The position numbers and the translations under genes are program-made. Source: Methylobacterium brachiatum (lineage in GTDB: Bacteria; Pseudomonadota; Alphaproteobacteria; Rhizobiales; Beijerinckiaceae). From it: a stretch of DNA of 64,000 bases. The notes below the pieces were generated by a model. That model was not told where the DNA came from and made no database searches. It saw nothing but the letters and a program-made list of their open reading frames with translations. The DNA lies in assembly GCF_020523825.1 (NCBI RefSeq), contig NZ_JAJALK010000001.1, forward strand, positions 496,001-560,000, written 5' to 3'. Position 1 is the first letter of the stretch, and every line of letters starts with the position of its first letter. This document shows positions 28,181 to 38,485 of the stretch, one piece after another.

Positions 28181-29274
28181 AGCTTCGGTTTTATCATAAT
28201 CATAATATACCTATAGCCTGGACCGAAACGTTTCTGAACGGCGCTTATGATATCGATTGCACGGGTAGGCCTCAAGTCGGCATTCCCCGTTTTGTGGTCG
28301 TAGACGCACACTGTTGAAAGCTGAGTTCGCTCCAGTAAGTCGAGGCGCAAAGAACATTTTGCGCCAGAATTTTGATCAACGCCCGTTGCTGGATCGTATG
28401 ACGTCTCTGCAACGAAATTTGGATCTTTCCGACCATTGACGTTCTCGGCGATCCGCGCATGAACCTTATTTCCGAAGTCCTGCGCGGTCCTGAAATCATC
28501 GGACGCTCGCACCTCAGCTGCGACCGAATCGGCAAGAGCCTGCACCTCCCGGTTCCGCGGGCAAATCTGGTCCAGCTCGGTCTACCCCACTGCACCCACC
28601 CATATGGCCCGATCATCATATGCGTCCCTTGGAATGTACTCACTCGCAGGCGCTGCGAACACGGCTTTACGACCGTTGCCACTCCGCCCGGCAAGCACCG
28701 GGAAAAGCGTTCCCGCCGCCTCCAGGGTCCGCCAGATCCGCTGCCCCACCTTGCCTGGCAGGCCCCGCGCCGGTTGGCTGAACGCCTCCGACTCGGCGCC
28801 GTCCGCGGTCAGCGTGCTCCGACCCAGGATCTCACCGGTCTCGCCGTCGCGGATGGTCTGGGTCAGGCCAGAGGTCTCGAACACCGTGCGCGTTCCGTCG
28901 GGCGCGGTGACGGTGTGCTGCGCGTCCCAGTCCGCGCGGGCGTTGGCCCGGATGCGAATCGACAGCACGCGCGACCCGTCTTCGGTCACGGCCTCCTCGG
29001 TTTGGGTCTCCGCCTGACCGCCCGAATTCGCCGACATCCAACGCGCGCCGCCGGACGGAGCGGAAACCCAACGGCCGCCGTCAGGCTGGCCGGCAGGCGC
29101 CCGCGGCTGATCGGACCGGTACTTCCGGGCGAGCATCCGCTCAACCCGGATGAATCCGACTTCGACCGCGATTCCGGCAAGTTCCGAGCGGAGCGCGGCG
29201 ACGTCTCGGTCGTGATGTCGGGTGGTTGATCGCGGCATCGGCCAAGCCCCAGCTGACGGACTAAAAGCCTCCAC
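28177..29274 (-). pseudogene. Toxin-like gene interrupted by one in-frame amber codon
   Basis: One continuous 366-codon frame broken only by TAG at 28582-28584. Part one (230 residues, from a GTG at 29274 or ATG at 29238) contains RKYRSDQPRAPAGQPDGGRW, a motif I know from many alphaproteobacterial secreted-toxin and phage-like proteins. Variable sequence follows (QHTVTAPDGTRTVFETSG). Part two (about 135 codons after the TAG) has NFVAETSYDPATG, then CSLRLDLLER and TVCVYDHKTGNADLR, then GPGYRYIMIMIKPKL. The spaced Glu, Asp and D-x-K-T-G resemble a PD-(D/E)XK nuclease core. The coupled immunity candidate follows. Either a genuinely inactivated toxin, readthrough, a separately started C-terminal fragment (GTG at 28545, poor ribosome site), or a sequencing error. 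Confidence 0.65.
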
Positions 29275-29301
29275 GCCGCCGCGCGCATTGCCACTACAAT
29301 C

Positions 29302-29640
29302 CTAACGCGCGGGGCTGTCCTCCGCAGGGACTTCGTCAGTGAGCACCGCGTGTCTCGCCGCGATCGCCAAGACATAGTTCCGCTTGGCAGCCGCAATCAG
29401 GGACTCGATCTGCGCGGCGCTTCGCGCTTCCCGGATGACGAGGCTGGTGGCGACCTCGGGATGGGTTCGACGCTGCCTTGGGCGTCGCGCATGGTTCGAG
29501 AGGCGGAGCGTGGCGCGCTCGCCCTGGCGCGCGAGATAGAAGCTATCACCACGTTCGTTCCGGGCGACGATGGCGAAGCCCTCGGCCTCCAGGAGTCGCG
29601 CAGCCAGAGCCAGAGCGGCCGATGGGGGGAGGGTACTCAC
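29302..29640 (-). CDS. Small protein of unknown function upstream of the toxin-like gene
   Basis: A 112-residue protein from a GTG whose GTGA overlaps the stop of the acyltransferase gene. It reads STLPPSAALALAARLLEAEG, then FAIVARNERGDSFYLARQGE and RATLRLSNHARRP. A helical second half contains ATSLVIREARSAAQIESLIA and KRNYVLAIAARH. The first half looks like a small alpha-beta fold with a strand pair; no membrane segment or signal is seen. It precedes the toxin-like gene by 27 bases. It may be a chaperone, adaptor or regulator for that gene, but this is inference. Confidence 0.6.
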   Translation of the reverse strand: MSTLPPSAALALAARLLEAEGFAIVARNERGDSFYLARQGERATLRLSNHARRPRQRRTHPEVATSLVIREARSAAQIESLIAAAKRNYVLAIAARHAVLTDEVPAEDSPAR

Positions 29641-30713
29641 GGTCCCGCAGGCTCGATCGTGCCGAGGCTGCGTCGTCCGAGCGCCCGCGCCTTCAGCGCC
29701 AGCGCCGGCCGCTCGATCCCGTACCAGGACAGGGCCGCCACCGGCAGCGTCAGCGCGAGGGCAGGCGCGAGCAGGGCGAGGCCGGACGGGTCGGGCCAGA
29801 GGGCATGCAGGCTCTGCTGGATCGGCCAGCCGTAGAGATAGATCCCGTAGGACAGGTCGGCTTTTGGATCGAACAGGTCGCGTGCCATCGGTCCAAGCGC
29901 CAGCCATACGGCGCCGTAGGCCTCGGCGAGGAACAGCAGGGCCGGGTAAGCCGGCGTCCGGGCGAGGACCACGGTGGCCACAACCAGGCAGGCGAGGGCG
30001 GCGCCCGACACAAGCAGGCGGTCACGCCAGAGATACAGGCAGGCCCCGGCCGAGAAGATCAGCGGCAGACGCAGCGCGGTCTCCAGCCCTTTGGGCAGCT
30101 CCGCGCCACGCAGAGCTGCGGCTGCCGTCAGGGCAATGCCGAGCCCCGCAACGATCAGGAGCGCCGGGATCCGCCGGCGGAGGAGGCCGCAGAGGGCGGC
30201 GACCAGGACCCCGAGGTAGCAAAAGACCTCGTATTTCAGGGTCCAGATCGTGCCCAGCGGTGCCCGGTAGGGATTGGCCTCGAAGACGCCGGGCAGCGCC
30301 GCGTTGCTCTTGAAGGTCGTCAGGGTGCCGCGCATGAACGACCAGAGGCCGGGCTCGCGCAGGTATTCGGCCGGCGGCAGGCGGGTCATCGCGGCCCCGA
30401 GGACCAGCGATACGAGAAGCGTCGCGGCGACGAAGCCCGGGAGGATCCGCAGCGCCCGGGCGAGGGCGTAGTCGCGGATGCCGCGCCGGTCGCAGCTCAT
30501 GGTGACCAGGAAGCCCGAGACCGCGAAGAAGCCGTTCACCGCGTGCTCGCCCAGCGTGTAGCCGGTGAGCGCCGCCAGGGGCTCGTCGCCGGCGGCCCCG
30601 GTGGCGACGCTGAAGGCGTGCGAGACGACCACCGCCAGCGCCAAAGCCAGGCGCAGGCCGGTGAAACCGTTGCGGCCCCTGTCGAGTGCGTCCGCGATCG
30701 TGGCGCCAGCCAT
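29637..30713 (-). CDS. Acyltransferase 3 (OafA/YrhL) family membrane protein
   Basis: A 358-residue polytopic membrane acyltransferase that modifies sugars on surface glycans or lipids. It opens NGFTGLRLALALAVVVSHAF with the key His of the family near residue 33. GEHAVNGFFAVSGFLVTMSC follows (the F-x-x-S-G-F motif). About ten hydrophobic helices run to SYGIYLYGWPIQQSLHALWP, the typical Acyltransferase_3 ending. The ATG overlaps the stop of the glycosyltransferase gene by one base. A longer reading to 31037 would run inside that gene and is rejected. Confidence 0.88.
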   Translation of the reverse strand: MAGATIADALDRGRNGFTGLRLALALAVVVSHAFSVATGAAGDEPLAALTGYTLGEHAVNGFFAVSGFLVTMSCDRRGIRDYALARALRILPGFVAATLLVSLVLGAAMTRLPPAEYLREPGLWSFMRGTLTTFKSNAALPGVFEANPYRAPLGTIWTLKYEVFCYLGVLVAALCGLLRRRIPALLIVAGLGIALTAAAALRGAELPKGLETALRLPLIFSAGACLYLWRDRLLVSGAALACLVVATVVLARTPAYPALLFLAEAYGAVWLALGPMARDLFDPKADLSYGIYLYGWPIQQSLHALWPDPSGLALLAPALALTLPVAALSWYGIERPALALKARALGRRSLGTIEPAGP

Positions 30714-31582
30714 CAGCGCAGACCCTCGCGGGCGAGGGCGTCCTGCCCGCGCAGGAAGGCGAGGGCGCCGGAAGCAGAGCCGCCATAGCGCTCGAGACCC
30801 GACCGGCGCAGGACCAGGGCCGAGAGCACGGCCTTCGGCAGGTTGGTCATGAGATGCGACACGCTCGGGTCGGGCAGGCCGTATTTGCGGCTGACATAGG
30901 CGCGCGACCACGCCTGGTGCCAACGCGACCGGAAGATCCGGCCCGGCTCCGGCGCCGAGGAGCGGCCGCGGCCGTGCAGCGCCTCGGCACCGTGGACGTG
31001 GATGAGGGCGCGCCCGGCATCGGCCACCCGCCGGCACAGGTCGTCATCCTCGTAGAACAGGAAGATGTTGTCGTCGAAGCCGCCGAGGTCGAGGAACAGG
31101 GTGCGCTCGACCATCAGGCAGGCCCCGGACAGGAACGGCGCGCAGGCATCGCCCTGGGGCAGCGACAGGCGGCCGCCGGGATTGGTCAGATACGGCGCCA
31201 GCAGCGAGCGCGCCTGGTAGAAGAAGCGCCCGTCCGGCTCGACCAGGCGCGGCGCCAGCAGCCCCGCATCCGGCCAGGCCCGGGCTGCGGCGAGCAGGGC
31301 GTCCACCGCTCCCGGTCGCAGGACCACGTCCGGGTTGACGATCAGCACCCGGTCCGCGGTCTCGGCCGCGGCGACGCCGCGATTGTTGGCGCGGCCGTAG
31401 CCCTCGTTGCGGGCGTTGCGGATCACCCGCGCGCCGGCGGCTTCGGCGATTGCCGGGGAGCTGTCACGGCTCGCATTGTCCACGACGATGGCCGGCACGT
31501 GCTGCCGGGCCAGAGCCGCGAGGCAGGCCGGCAGCACCTCCGCGCTGTCGTGGGCGACCACGATGGCGACGAGGCCGACCAT
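30713..31582 (-). CDS. Glycosyltransferase family 2
   Basis: A 289-residue GT-A fold enzyme. It opens VGLVAIVVAHDSAEVLPACL. The nucleotide site is AIVVDNASRDSSPAIAEAAG, and the metal-binding region is DRVLIVNPDVVLRPGAVDAL (N-P-D in place of D-x-D, as in rhamnosyltransferase-like members). The acceptor side has FDDNIFLFYEDDDLCRRVAD, the ED-E/D motif with the catalytic base. It lies 22 bases after aspS and is coupled to the acyltransferase gene, so the pair probably builds and decorates a cell-surface glycan. The donor sugar is unknown. Confidence 0.9.
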   Translation of the reverse strand: MVGLVAIVVAHDSAEVLPACLAALARQHVPAIVVDNASRDSSPAIAEAAGARVIRNARNEGYGRANNRGVAAAETADRVLIVNPDVVLRPGAVDALLAAARAWPDAGLLAPRLVEPDGRFFYQARSLLAPYLTNPGGRLSLPQGDACAPFLSGACLMVERTLFLDLGGFDDNIFLFYEDDDLCRRVADAGRALIHVHGAEALHGRGRSSAPEPGRIFRSRWHQAWSRAYVSRKYGLPDPSVSHLMTNLPKAVLSALVLRRSGLERYGGSASGALAFLRGQDALAREGLR

Positions 31583-31604
31583 CGCGGGTCGGCCCGTCCG
31601 GGCC

Positions 31605-33482
<1,878 letters not shown>

Positions 33483-33573
33483 TCACGCGAGGCCCCCCAA
33501 GTCAAGCATGAGCGGCCGGAATCCGGTGCCGGATCGGGCCGCCGACCTACCGGATCGAGCGGTCGATCCCCAT

Positions 33574-33981
33574 ATGATGTCCATGAGGCACAACGCTTTT
33601 TCCGATCCGAAGGGCCGCCCCGCCCGGCCCGTCGAAAGCCCGCCCGGCGCCTGGCGCACGCTGCCGCTCGATGGCCGTTTCGACCTCGTCTACGAGGACG
33701 CGACCGGCACGTGGAGCAACCGCTCGCTCTCGGCGCGCGAGCTGAAGCTCGGGCCGGGGCGCACGCTGCTGGGCGGTATCGACACGCGACACGGCGGTTA
33801 TCGCGGCTTCCGGGTCGACCGGATCCGCCGCCTCACCGACGGCGCGACCGGTGAGCGCGTCGAGACCGGCATCCTGGACCGGCTGCTCGGGCGCGCCGAG
33901 GCCCAGCGCCGGGCCGACGCGGTGCGGATCCGCCGGCAGACTGAGGCGCGCCGGCGTGCGGCCCTGGCCGGCCCGGCGTAG
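33574..33981 (+). CDS. Small protein resembling a lone WYL-type sensor domain
   Basis: About 135 residues from one of three clustered ATGs (33574, 33577, 33583). The core reads LPLDGRFDLVYEDATGTWSN, RSLSARELKLGPGRTLLGGI, then DTRHGGYRGFRVDRIRRLTD. This is the strand-strand 'R..R.FRVDRI' ending of WYL domains, without a DNA-binding part. The C-terminus is a basic helix (RLLGRAEAQRRADAVRIRRQ). WYL domains bind nucleic acids or nucleotides; a lone domain of this kind has no assigned role. Family match is tentative. Confidence 0.65.
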   Translation: MMSMRHNAFSDPKGRPARPVESPPGAWRTLPLDGRFDLVYEDATGTWSNRSLSARELKLGPGRTLLGGIDTRHGGYRGFRVDRIRRLTDGATGERVETGILDRLLGRAEAQRRADAVRIRRQTEARRRAALAGPA

Positions 33982-34069
33982 ACGGCGCGACGACGTTGAC
34001 CGTGTGAAACATGGGGACCTTCGCGTCGGCGGCTCCCCATGACGGCGTCGGTTGCGTATAGCCGGATTC

Positions 34070-35257
34070 ATGGACCTGATTACGACCACCGCCGCGCTGC
34101 ACGACGTCTGCACGCGTCTCGCCGAGCAACCCTTCGTGACCGTCGACACGGAGTTCATGCGCGAGACGACGTACTACCCAAAACTGTGCCTGATCCAGAT
34201 CGCGGCGCCGGACGGGTCCGGCGTATTGGTCGATCCCCTGGCCACGGGCATCGACCTGCAGCCGTTCATTGACCTGATGGCGGACGAGCGGACCGTGAAG
34301 GTGTTCCACTCCGCCCGTCAGGATCTCGAGATCATCTGGCTGATGGGCGGGATCCTGCCGCAGCCGTTCTTCGACACCCAGGTCGCCGCCATGGTCTGCG
34401 GCTACGGCGACTCCGTGTCGTACGAGCAGCTCGTCAACGACGTCGCCAAGGCCAAGATCGACAAGTCCTCGCGCTTCACCGACTGGTCGCGCCGTCCGCT
34501 CTCGGAGGCCCAGCTCAGCTACGCCCTGTCGGACGTGACGCATCTGGTGAAGGTCTACGAGGTCCTCGTCGCCGAGCTCCTGCGCACGGATCGCGGCGCC
34601 TGGCTCGACGAGGAGATGGCGGTTCTCACCTCGCCGGAGACCTACCGGGCCGATCCCACGCAGGCCTGGCGGCGGCTGTCCGGCCGGATGCGCAAGCCCC
34701 GCGAGATCGCGGTGTTGATGGAGGTGGCGGCGTGGCGCGAGAGCGAGGCCCAGGCCCGCAACGTCCCGCGTGGTCGCGTGCTGAAGGATGAGGCGGTCAT
34801 CGACGTCGCCTCCGCGGCACCGCGCAACGCCGAGGCCCTGGGCCGGCTGCGCACGATCCCGGCCGGGTTCGAGCGCTCGCGCACCGGCACCGATATCCTG
34901 GCGGCGGTGGAACGCGGCCTCGCGCGGGATACCGGCGACATCCGCATGCCCGAGCGGATGCGCCGGAGCGGCGGCAACGGCGCGATCGTCGAGTTGCTGA
35001 AGGTTCTGCTGAAGGCGGTGTGCGAATCCGAGGCTGTCGCGCCGAAGATCATCGCGACGGTCGACGATCTCGAAGCCATCGCGGATGACGACGCCGCCGA
35101 GGTGCCGGCGCTCCAGGGCTGGCGCAGAACCCTGTTCGGCGACAAGGCTCTGGCACTCAAGCAAGGCCGTCTCGCGCTCTCCGTCGAGAGCGGGCGCATC
35201 GTGGTCCGGGAAGTGGAGCCGACGGGCGCCGCCGATCGGCCCGTCGCGCTCGGCTGA
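34070..35257 (+). CDS. rnd: Ribonuclease D
   Basis: A 395-residue DEDD 3'-to-5' exoribonuclease for tRNA and small RNA maturation. Exonuclease motifs are [20 protein letters not shown] (about residues 24-43), [15 protein letters not shown] (about 79-93), and [14 protein letters not shown] (about 154-167), which carry the four acidic metal ligands. Two HRDC-like helical domains fill the C-terminal half (RPLS..., [16 protein letters not shown]). Start at ATG 34070; a TTG 18 bases upstream is possible. The assignment is firm. Confidence 0.95.
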   Translation: MDLITTTAALHDVCTRLAEQPFVTVDTEFMRETTYYPKLCLIQIAAPDGSGVLVDPLATGIDLQPFIDLMADERTVKVFHSARQDLEIIWLMGGILPQPFFDTQVAAMVCGYGDSVSYEQLVNDVAKAKIDKSSRFTDWSRRPLSEAQLSYALSDVTHLVKVYEVLVAELLRTDRGAWLDEEMAVLTSPETYRADPTQAWRRLSGRMRKPREIAVLMEVAAWRESEAQARNVPRGRVLKDEAVIDVASAAPRNAEALGRLRTIPAGFERSRTGTDILAAVERGLARDTGDIRMPERMRRSGGNGAIVELLKVLLKAVCESEAVAPKIIATVDDLEAIADDDAAEVPALQGWRRTLFGDKALALKQGRLALSVESGRIVVREVEPTGAADRPVALG

Positions 35258-35401
35258 TCTGGGCGTTCCTGCTTGGACCGCCTTTGAGAGTCGGGCTTCC
35301 GGGACAGGGAACATCGACGGCGGGTCCGTAGCCGGGGCGCGCGCTCCCGCCGGCAACCCACCCGGTTTCTCGGGCTAGGGCGTCACGAGGGCGTGACACG
35401 C

Positions 35402-35455
35402 CGCGGTGGCAGGATTAAGTGGCAAAGGCCATTGCCACTTAATCCTGCCACCGCG
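35402..35455. repeat. Perfect 24-bp inverted repeat with 6-base loop
   Basis: The left arm 35402-35425 (CGCGGTGGCAGGATTAAGTG, then GCAA) and right arm 35432-35455 are exact reverse complements, separated by AGGCCA. The inner part, with TTAA, is AT-richer than the surroundings. It sits between rnd and a small gene whose ATG is only 8 bases beyond the right arm, so no separate ribosome site fits. It may be a terminator-like hairpin for rnd (no T-tract), a transposon-end pair or excision scar, a dyad operator, or a small folded RNA. Confidence 0.85.
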
Positions 35456-35463
35456 TCCCGCGT

Positions 35464-35751
35464 ATGTTCGAGCCGAACGAGATTCTCACGACGCTGACCG
35501 GGCGCGGCCTCGTTACGGCCGAGGGGTGCGAAACCGTGCGGGTTCGCTACCGCGTCGTGGTGGAGCGCCGGCAAGGCGGTCTCTTCGCCTATGGCGATCT
35601 CCATGGCAGCCATGCCGGGCTGCGGCCGATCTGGCTCGAACCCGATGCGCAGCTGCGCCTCAAGACCGGTCGCCGCCTCGACATCTCGCTGACGGACCTC
35701 GTCGGCGATACCGCGGAGTTCGAGAGCACTGGCGCGGTCGGAGCCCTCTGA
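35464..35751 (+). CDS. Small protein of unknown function
   Basis: A 95-residue protein, MFEPNEILTTLTGRGLVTAE onwards, with VRVRYRVVVERRQGGLFAYG and LRLKTGRRLDISLTDLVGDT. It appears beta-strand rich, with no signal peptide or membrane segment. No family is recognised. The ATG follows the long hairpin directly and no Shine-Dalgarno sequence is visible, so its translation may be weak, leaderless or controlled by the hairpin. Confidence 0.55.
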   Translation: MFEPNEILTTLTGRGLVTAEGCETVRVRYRVVVERRQGGLFAYGDLHGSHAGLRPIWLEPDAQLRLKTGRRLDISLTDLVGDTAEFESTGAVGAL

Positions 35752-36547
35752 CGGGCGGTCTCGGGCGCAGAAATCGGTCAACCGCCGCGCAATACAGATT
35801 TGAGGCGAATCGCCCGCCCCGATTCCTCTGTTTTGCCGTCCGCCTAGATTCTGCGGCTTGCTGGCAGCGCGTGATCCGCTGAACGCTCGGCGTCCTGATT
35901 GTCCCGCTGCTCGAAGCGTCAGGACGATTCGGCAATCACAGCATCGCGATCACCGCCGCTCATTGCGTAGCCGGACAGCTTACAACCCATGCGGCGAGAG
36001 AACGCAGCATGCTCAACCTATGAAACAGGCGGCCGGTTTCCGAAGCCGGCGATTGCGCACCGCAACCCCGGGGAGGGTCGGGCGGCGTGCCAGACGGACA
36101 CAGGTCAAGACCAGCCTACGCAACCGAAGCATAGTTAAACGCGGCATTCTCGCGGGCTGTGCAAGACTTGCATGGGCCTGCGTCACGCGGACGCGAGATC
36201 GAACCGTAGACCTCCTGCCGCGCTTGTGCGCCGCAACATTTCTTTTCGCGCAGCAATGACATTCCACCGGACTTTGTCATGCGAAAAGAAGCTTTCACCG
36301 TGTCGTCAGGGTCGGAGAACAGCGAGTTGACGGCGCTCAAAAATCTCTTAAGGTCCGTTCAAGCTTCGGTTTCGAGGGGGCCGCCTCAGGGATGGCGGCT
36401 CCTGGCGAGGGGATCTTTTGGTCTCCTCAAGTCCGCTACGCCCGCTACCGAAGCGTCCATCCCTGTCGCAAACAGTCAGGTCGGGGTCCGAGCGACGCCA
36501 CTCTCTCAGCGCGTCTGAAAGACTCTTAAGACTTGTCGGAGGAACCC
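35752..36547. promoter_or_regulatory. Long gene-free leader upstream of xoxF
   Basis: About 796 bases without a convincing gene. It must contain the promoter and regulator sites of the xoxFGJ operon, which in Methylobacterium responds to lanthanides. The final bases (CGGAGGAACCC before the ATG at 36548) are a strong ribosome site. Two CTCTTAAG copies occur near 36345 and 36523. An 84-codon minus-strand frame (36013-36267) is Arg-rich and is judged non-coding. Confidence 0.55.
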
Positions 36548-38353
36548 ATGAGAGCGGTACATCTCCTCGCGCTCGGCGCAGGTGTCGCGGCCATCGCCGC
36601 GCCGGCGCTGGCCAACGAAAGCGTCCTGAAGAGCATCGCCAACCCGGCGGAGCAAGCGCTTCAGACCGTCGACTACGCCAATACGCGCTATTCGAAGCTC
36701 GATCAGATCAACGCGTCGAACGTGAAGAACCTCCAGGTCGCCTGGACCTTCTCGACCGGCGTGCTGCGCGGCCACGAGGGCTCGCCGCTCGTGATCGGCA
36801 ACATGATGTACGTCCACACGCCGTTCCCGAACATCGTGTACGCTCTCGACCTCGAGCACGAGGCCAAGATCGTCTGGAAGTACGAGCCGAAGCAGGATCC
36901 GTCCGTGATCCCGGTCATGTGCTGTGACACGGTCAACCGCGGCCTCGCTTACGCCGACGGCGCCATCCTGCTGCACCAGGCCGACACCACCCTCGTGTCG
37001 CTCGACGCCAAGACCGGCAAGGTGAACTGGTCGGTCGTCAACGGCGACCCGAAGAAGGGCGAGACCAACACCGCCACGGTTCTGCCCGTGAAGGACAAGG
37101 TCATCGTCGGCATCTCGGGCGGCGAGTTCGGCGTGCAGTGCCACGTCACCGCTTATGACCTGAAGACCGGCAAGAAGGTGTGGCGCGGCTACTCCGAGGG
37201 CCCGGACGATCAGATGATCGTCGACCCGGAGAAGACCACCTCGCTCGGCAAGCCGATCGGCAAGGATTCCTCGCTGAAGACCTGGGAAGGCGATCAGTGG
37301 AAGACCGGCGGCGGCTGCACCTGGGGCTGGTTCTCGTACGATCCCAAGCTCGACCTGATGTACTACGGCTCGGGCAACCCCTCGACCTGGAACCCCAAGC
37401 AGCGTCCGGGCGACAACAAGTGGTCCATGACCATCTGGGCGCGTAACCCGGATACCGGCATGGCCAAGTGGGTCTACCAGATGACCCCGCACGACGAGTG
37501 GGACTACGACGGCATCAACGAGATGATCCTCACGGATCAGAAGATCGACGGCAAGGAGCAGCCGCTCCTGACCCACTTCGATCGTAACGGCTTCGGCTAC
37601 ACGCTGAACCGCGAGAACGGTGCCCTGCTGGTCGCCGAGAAGTTCGATCCGGCCGTCAACTGGGCGTCCAAGGTCGACATGGACAAGGGTTCGAAGAACT
37701 ACGGCCGGCCGCTGGTCGTGTCGAAGTACTCGACCGAGCAGAACGGTGAGGACACCAACTCCAAGGGTATCTGCCCGGCGGCCCTCGGCACCAAGGATCA
37801 GCAGCCTGCTGCCTTCTCGCCGAAGACCAACCTGTTCTACGTGCCCACCAACCACGTCTGCATGGACTACGAGCCGTTCCGGGTGACCTACACCCCGGGC
37901 CAGCCCTACGTCGGTGCGACCCTGTCGATGTACCCGGCCCCGAACTCGCACGGCGGCATGGGTAACTTCATCGCCTGGGACGGCGTCAACGGTAAGATCA
38001 AGTGGTCCAACGCCGAGCAGTTCTCGGTCTGGTCCGGTGCTCTCGCCACCGCCGGTGACGTGGTGTTCTACGGGACCCTCGAGGGTTACCTGAAGGCGGT
38101 CGACGACAAGAGCGGCAAGGAGCTGTTCAAGTTCAAGACCCCGTCGGGCATCATCGGCAACGTGATGACCTACCAGCTCAAGGGCAAGCAGTACGTGGGC
38201 GTCCTCTCGGGCGTCGGCGGCTGGGCCGGCATCGGCCTCGCGGCTGGCCTGACCGACCCGAACGCTGGCCTCGGCGCGGTGGGTGGTTACGCGGCTCTGT
38301 CGCAGTACACCAACCTCGGTGGTCAGCTGACCGTCTTCGCTCTGCCGAACTAA
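36548..38353 (+). CDS. xoxF: Lanthanide-dependent methanol dehydrogenase XoxF
   Basis: A 601-residue periplasmic PQQ quinoprotein oxidising methanol (and formaldehyde). A signal peptide covers residues 1 to about 22 ([20 protein letters not shown]). The adjacent-Cys disulfide at 125-126 ([10 protein letters not shown]) caps PQQ. The motif DEWDYDG gives the catalytic Asp319 and the extra Asp321 that coordinates the lanthanide. Calcium-type MxaF has Ala at the latter position, so this is XoxF, not MxaF. Tryptophan-docking beta-propeller blades fill the rest. It is the first gene of xoxFGJ and has a strong GGAGG ribosome site. No mxaF-like gene is in the window. Confidence 0.97.
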   Translation: MRAVHLLALGAGVAAIAAPALANESVLKSIANPAEQALQTVDYANTRYSKLDQINASNVKNLQVAWTFSTGVLRGHEGSPLVIGNMMYVHTPFPNIVYALDLEHEAKIVWKYEPKQDPSVIPVMCCDTVNRGLAYADGAILLHQADTTLVSLDAKTGKVNWSVVNGDPKKGETNTATVLPVKDKVIVGISGGEFGVQCHVTAYDLKTGKKVWRGYSEGPDDQMIVDPEKTTSLGKPIGKDSSLKTWEGDQWKTGGGCTWGWFSYDPKLDLMYYGSGNPSTWNPKQRPGDNKWSMTIWARNPDTGMAKWVYQMTPHDEWDYDGINEMILTDQKIDGKEQPLLTHFDRNGFGYTLNRENGALLVAEKFDPAVNWASKVDMDKGSKNYGRPLVVSKYSTEQNGEDTNSKGICPAALGTKDQQPAAFSPKTNLFYVPTNHVCMDYEPFRVTYTPGQPYVGATLSMYPAPNSHGGMGNFIAWDGVNGKIKWSNAEQFSVWSGALATAGDVVFYGTLEGYLKAVDDKSGKELFKFKTPSGIIGNVMTYQLKGKQYVGVLSGVGGWAGIGLAAGLTDPNAGLGAVGGYAALSQYTNLGGQLTVFALPN

Positions 38354-38382
38354 TCGGCCGCAGGGTCTCGGTAGCAAAATGG

Positions 38383-38408
38383 TGCCGGCGCGGGTTTCCG
38401 CGCCGGCA
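38383..38408 (+). terminator. Strong hairpin between xoxF and xoxG
   Basis: TGCCGGCGCGG and CCGCGCCGGCA pair perfectly across GTTT, an 11-bp GC-rich stem, 30 bases after the xoxF stop. The following ATCCTTGTGATT is only weakly T-rich. It may partly terminate transcription or protect the 3' end of xoxF mRNA, giving far more dehydrogenase than cytochrome from one promoter. This is read from the sequence; strength is inferred. Confidence 0.7.
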
Positions 38409-38485
38409 TCCTTGTGATTAGAATTTGTTGTAAGAGGCTGCGGCTCAACGCGAGACGAAGGGCCTCGCTCTAGGGAGACTACACG

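Noticed and set aside
28272-28694. Alternative minus-strand frame across the amber codon in the toxin-like gene
   Set aside because: It reads through the stop region in another frame but loses the nuclease-like motifs and has no coding character at either end.
36180-36230. Possible tRNA T-loop-like GGTTCGATC on the minus strand
   Set aside because: No pairing T-stem, anticodon arm or acceptor stem could be built around it.
36013-36267. 84-codon minus-strand frame upstream of xoxF
   Set aside because: Arg-rich, no signal, no ribosome site, and no family; better explained as non-coding leader.
36548-38353. Possibility that the dehydrogenase is calcium-type MxaF
   Set aside because: The DEWDYDG motif has the extra Asp that marks lanthanide-type XoxF, and the neighbours are xoxG and xoxJ with no mxaI.
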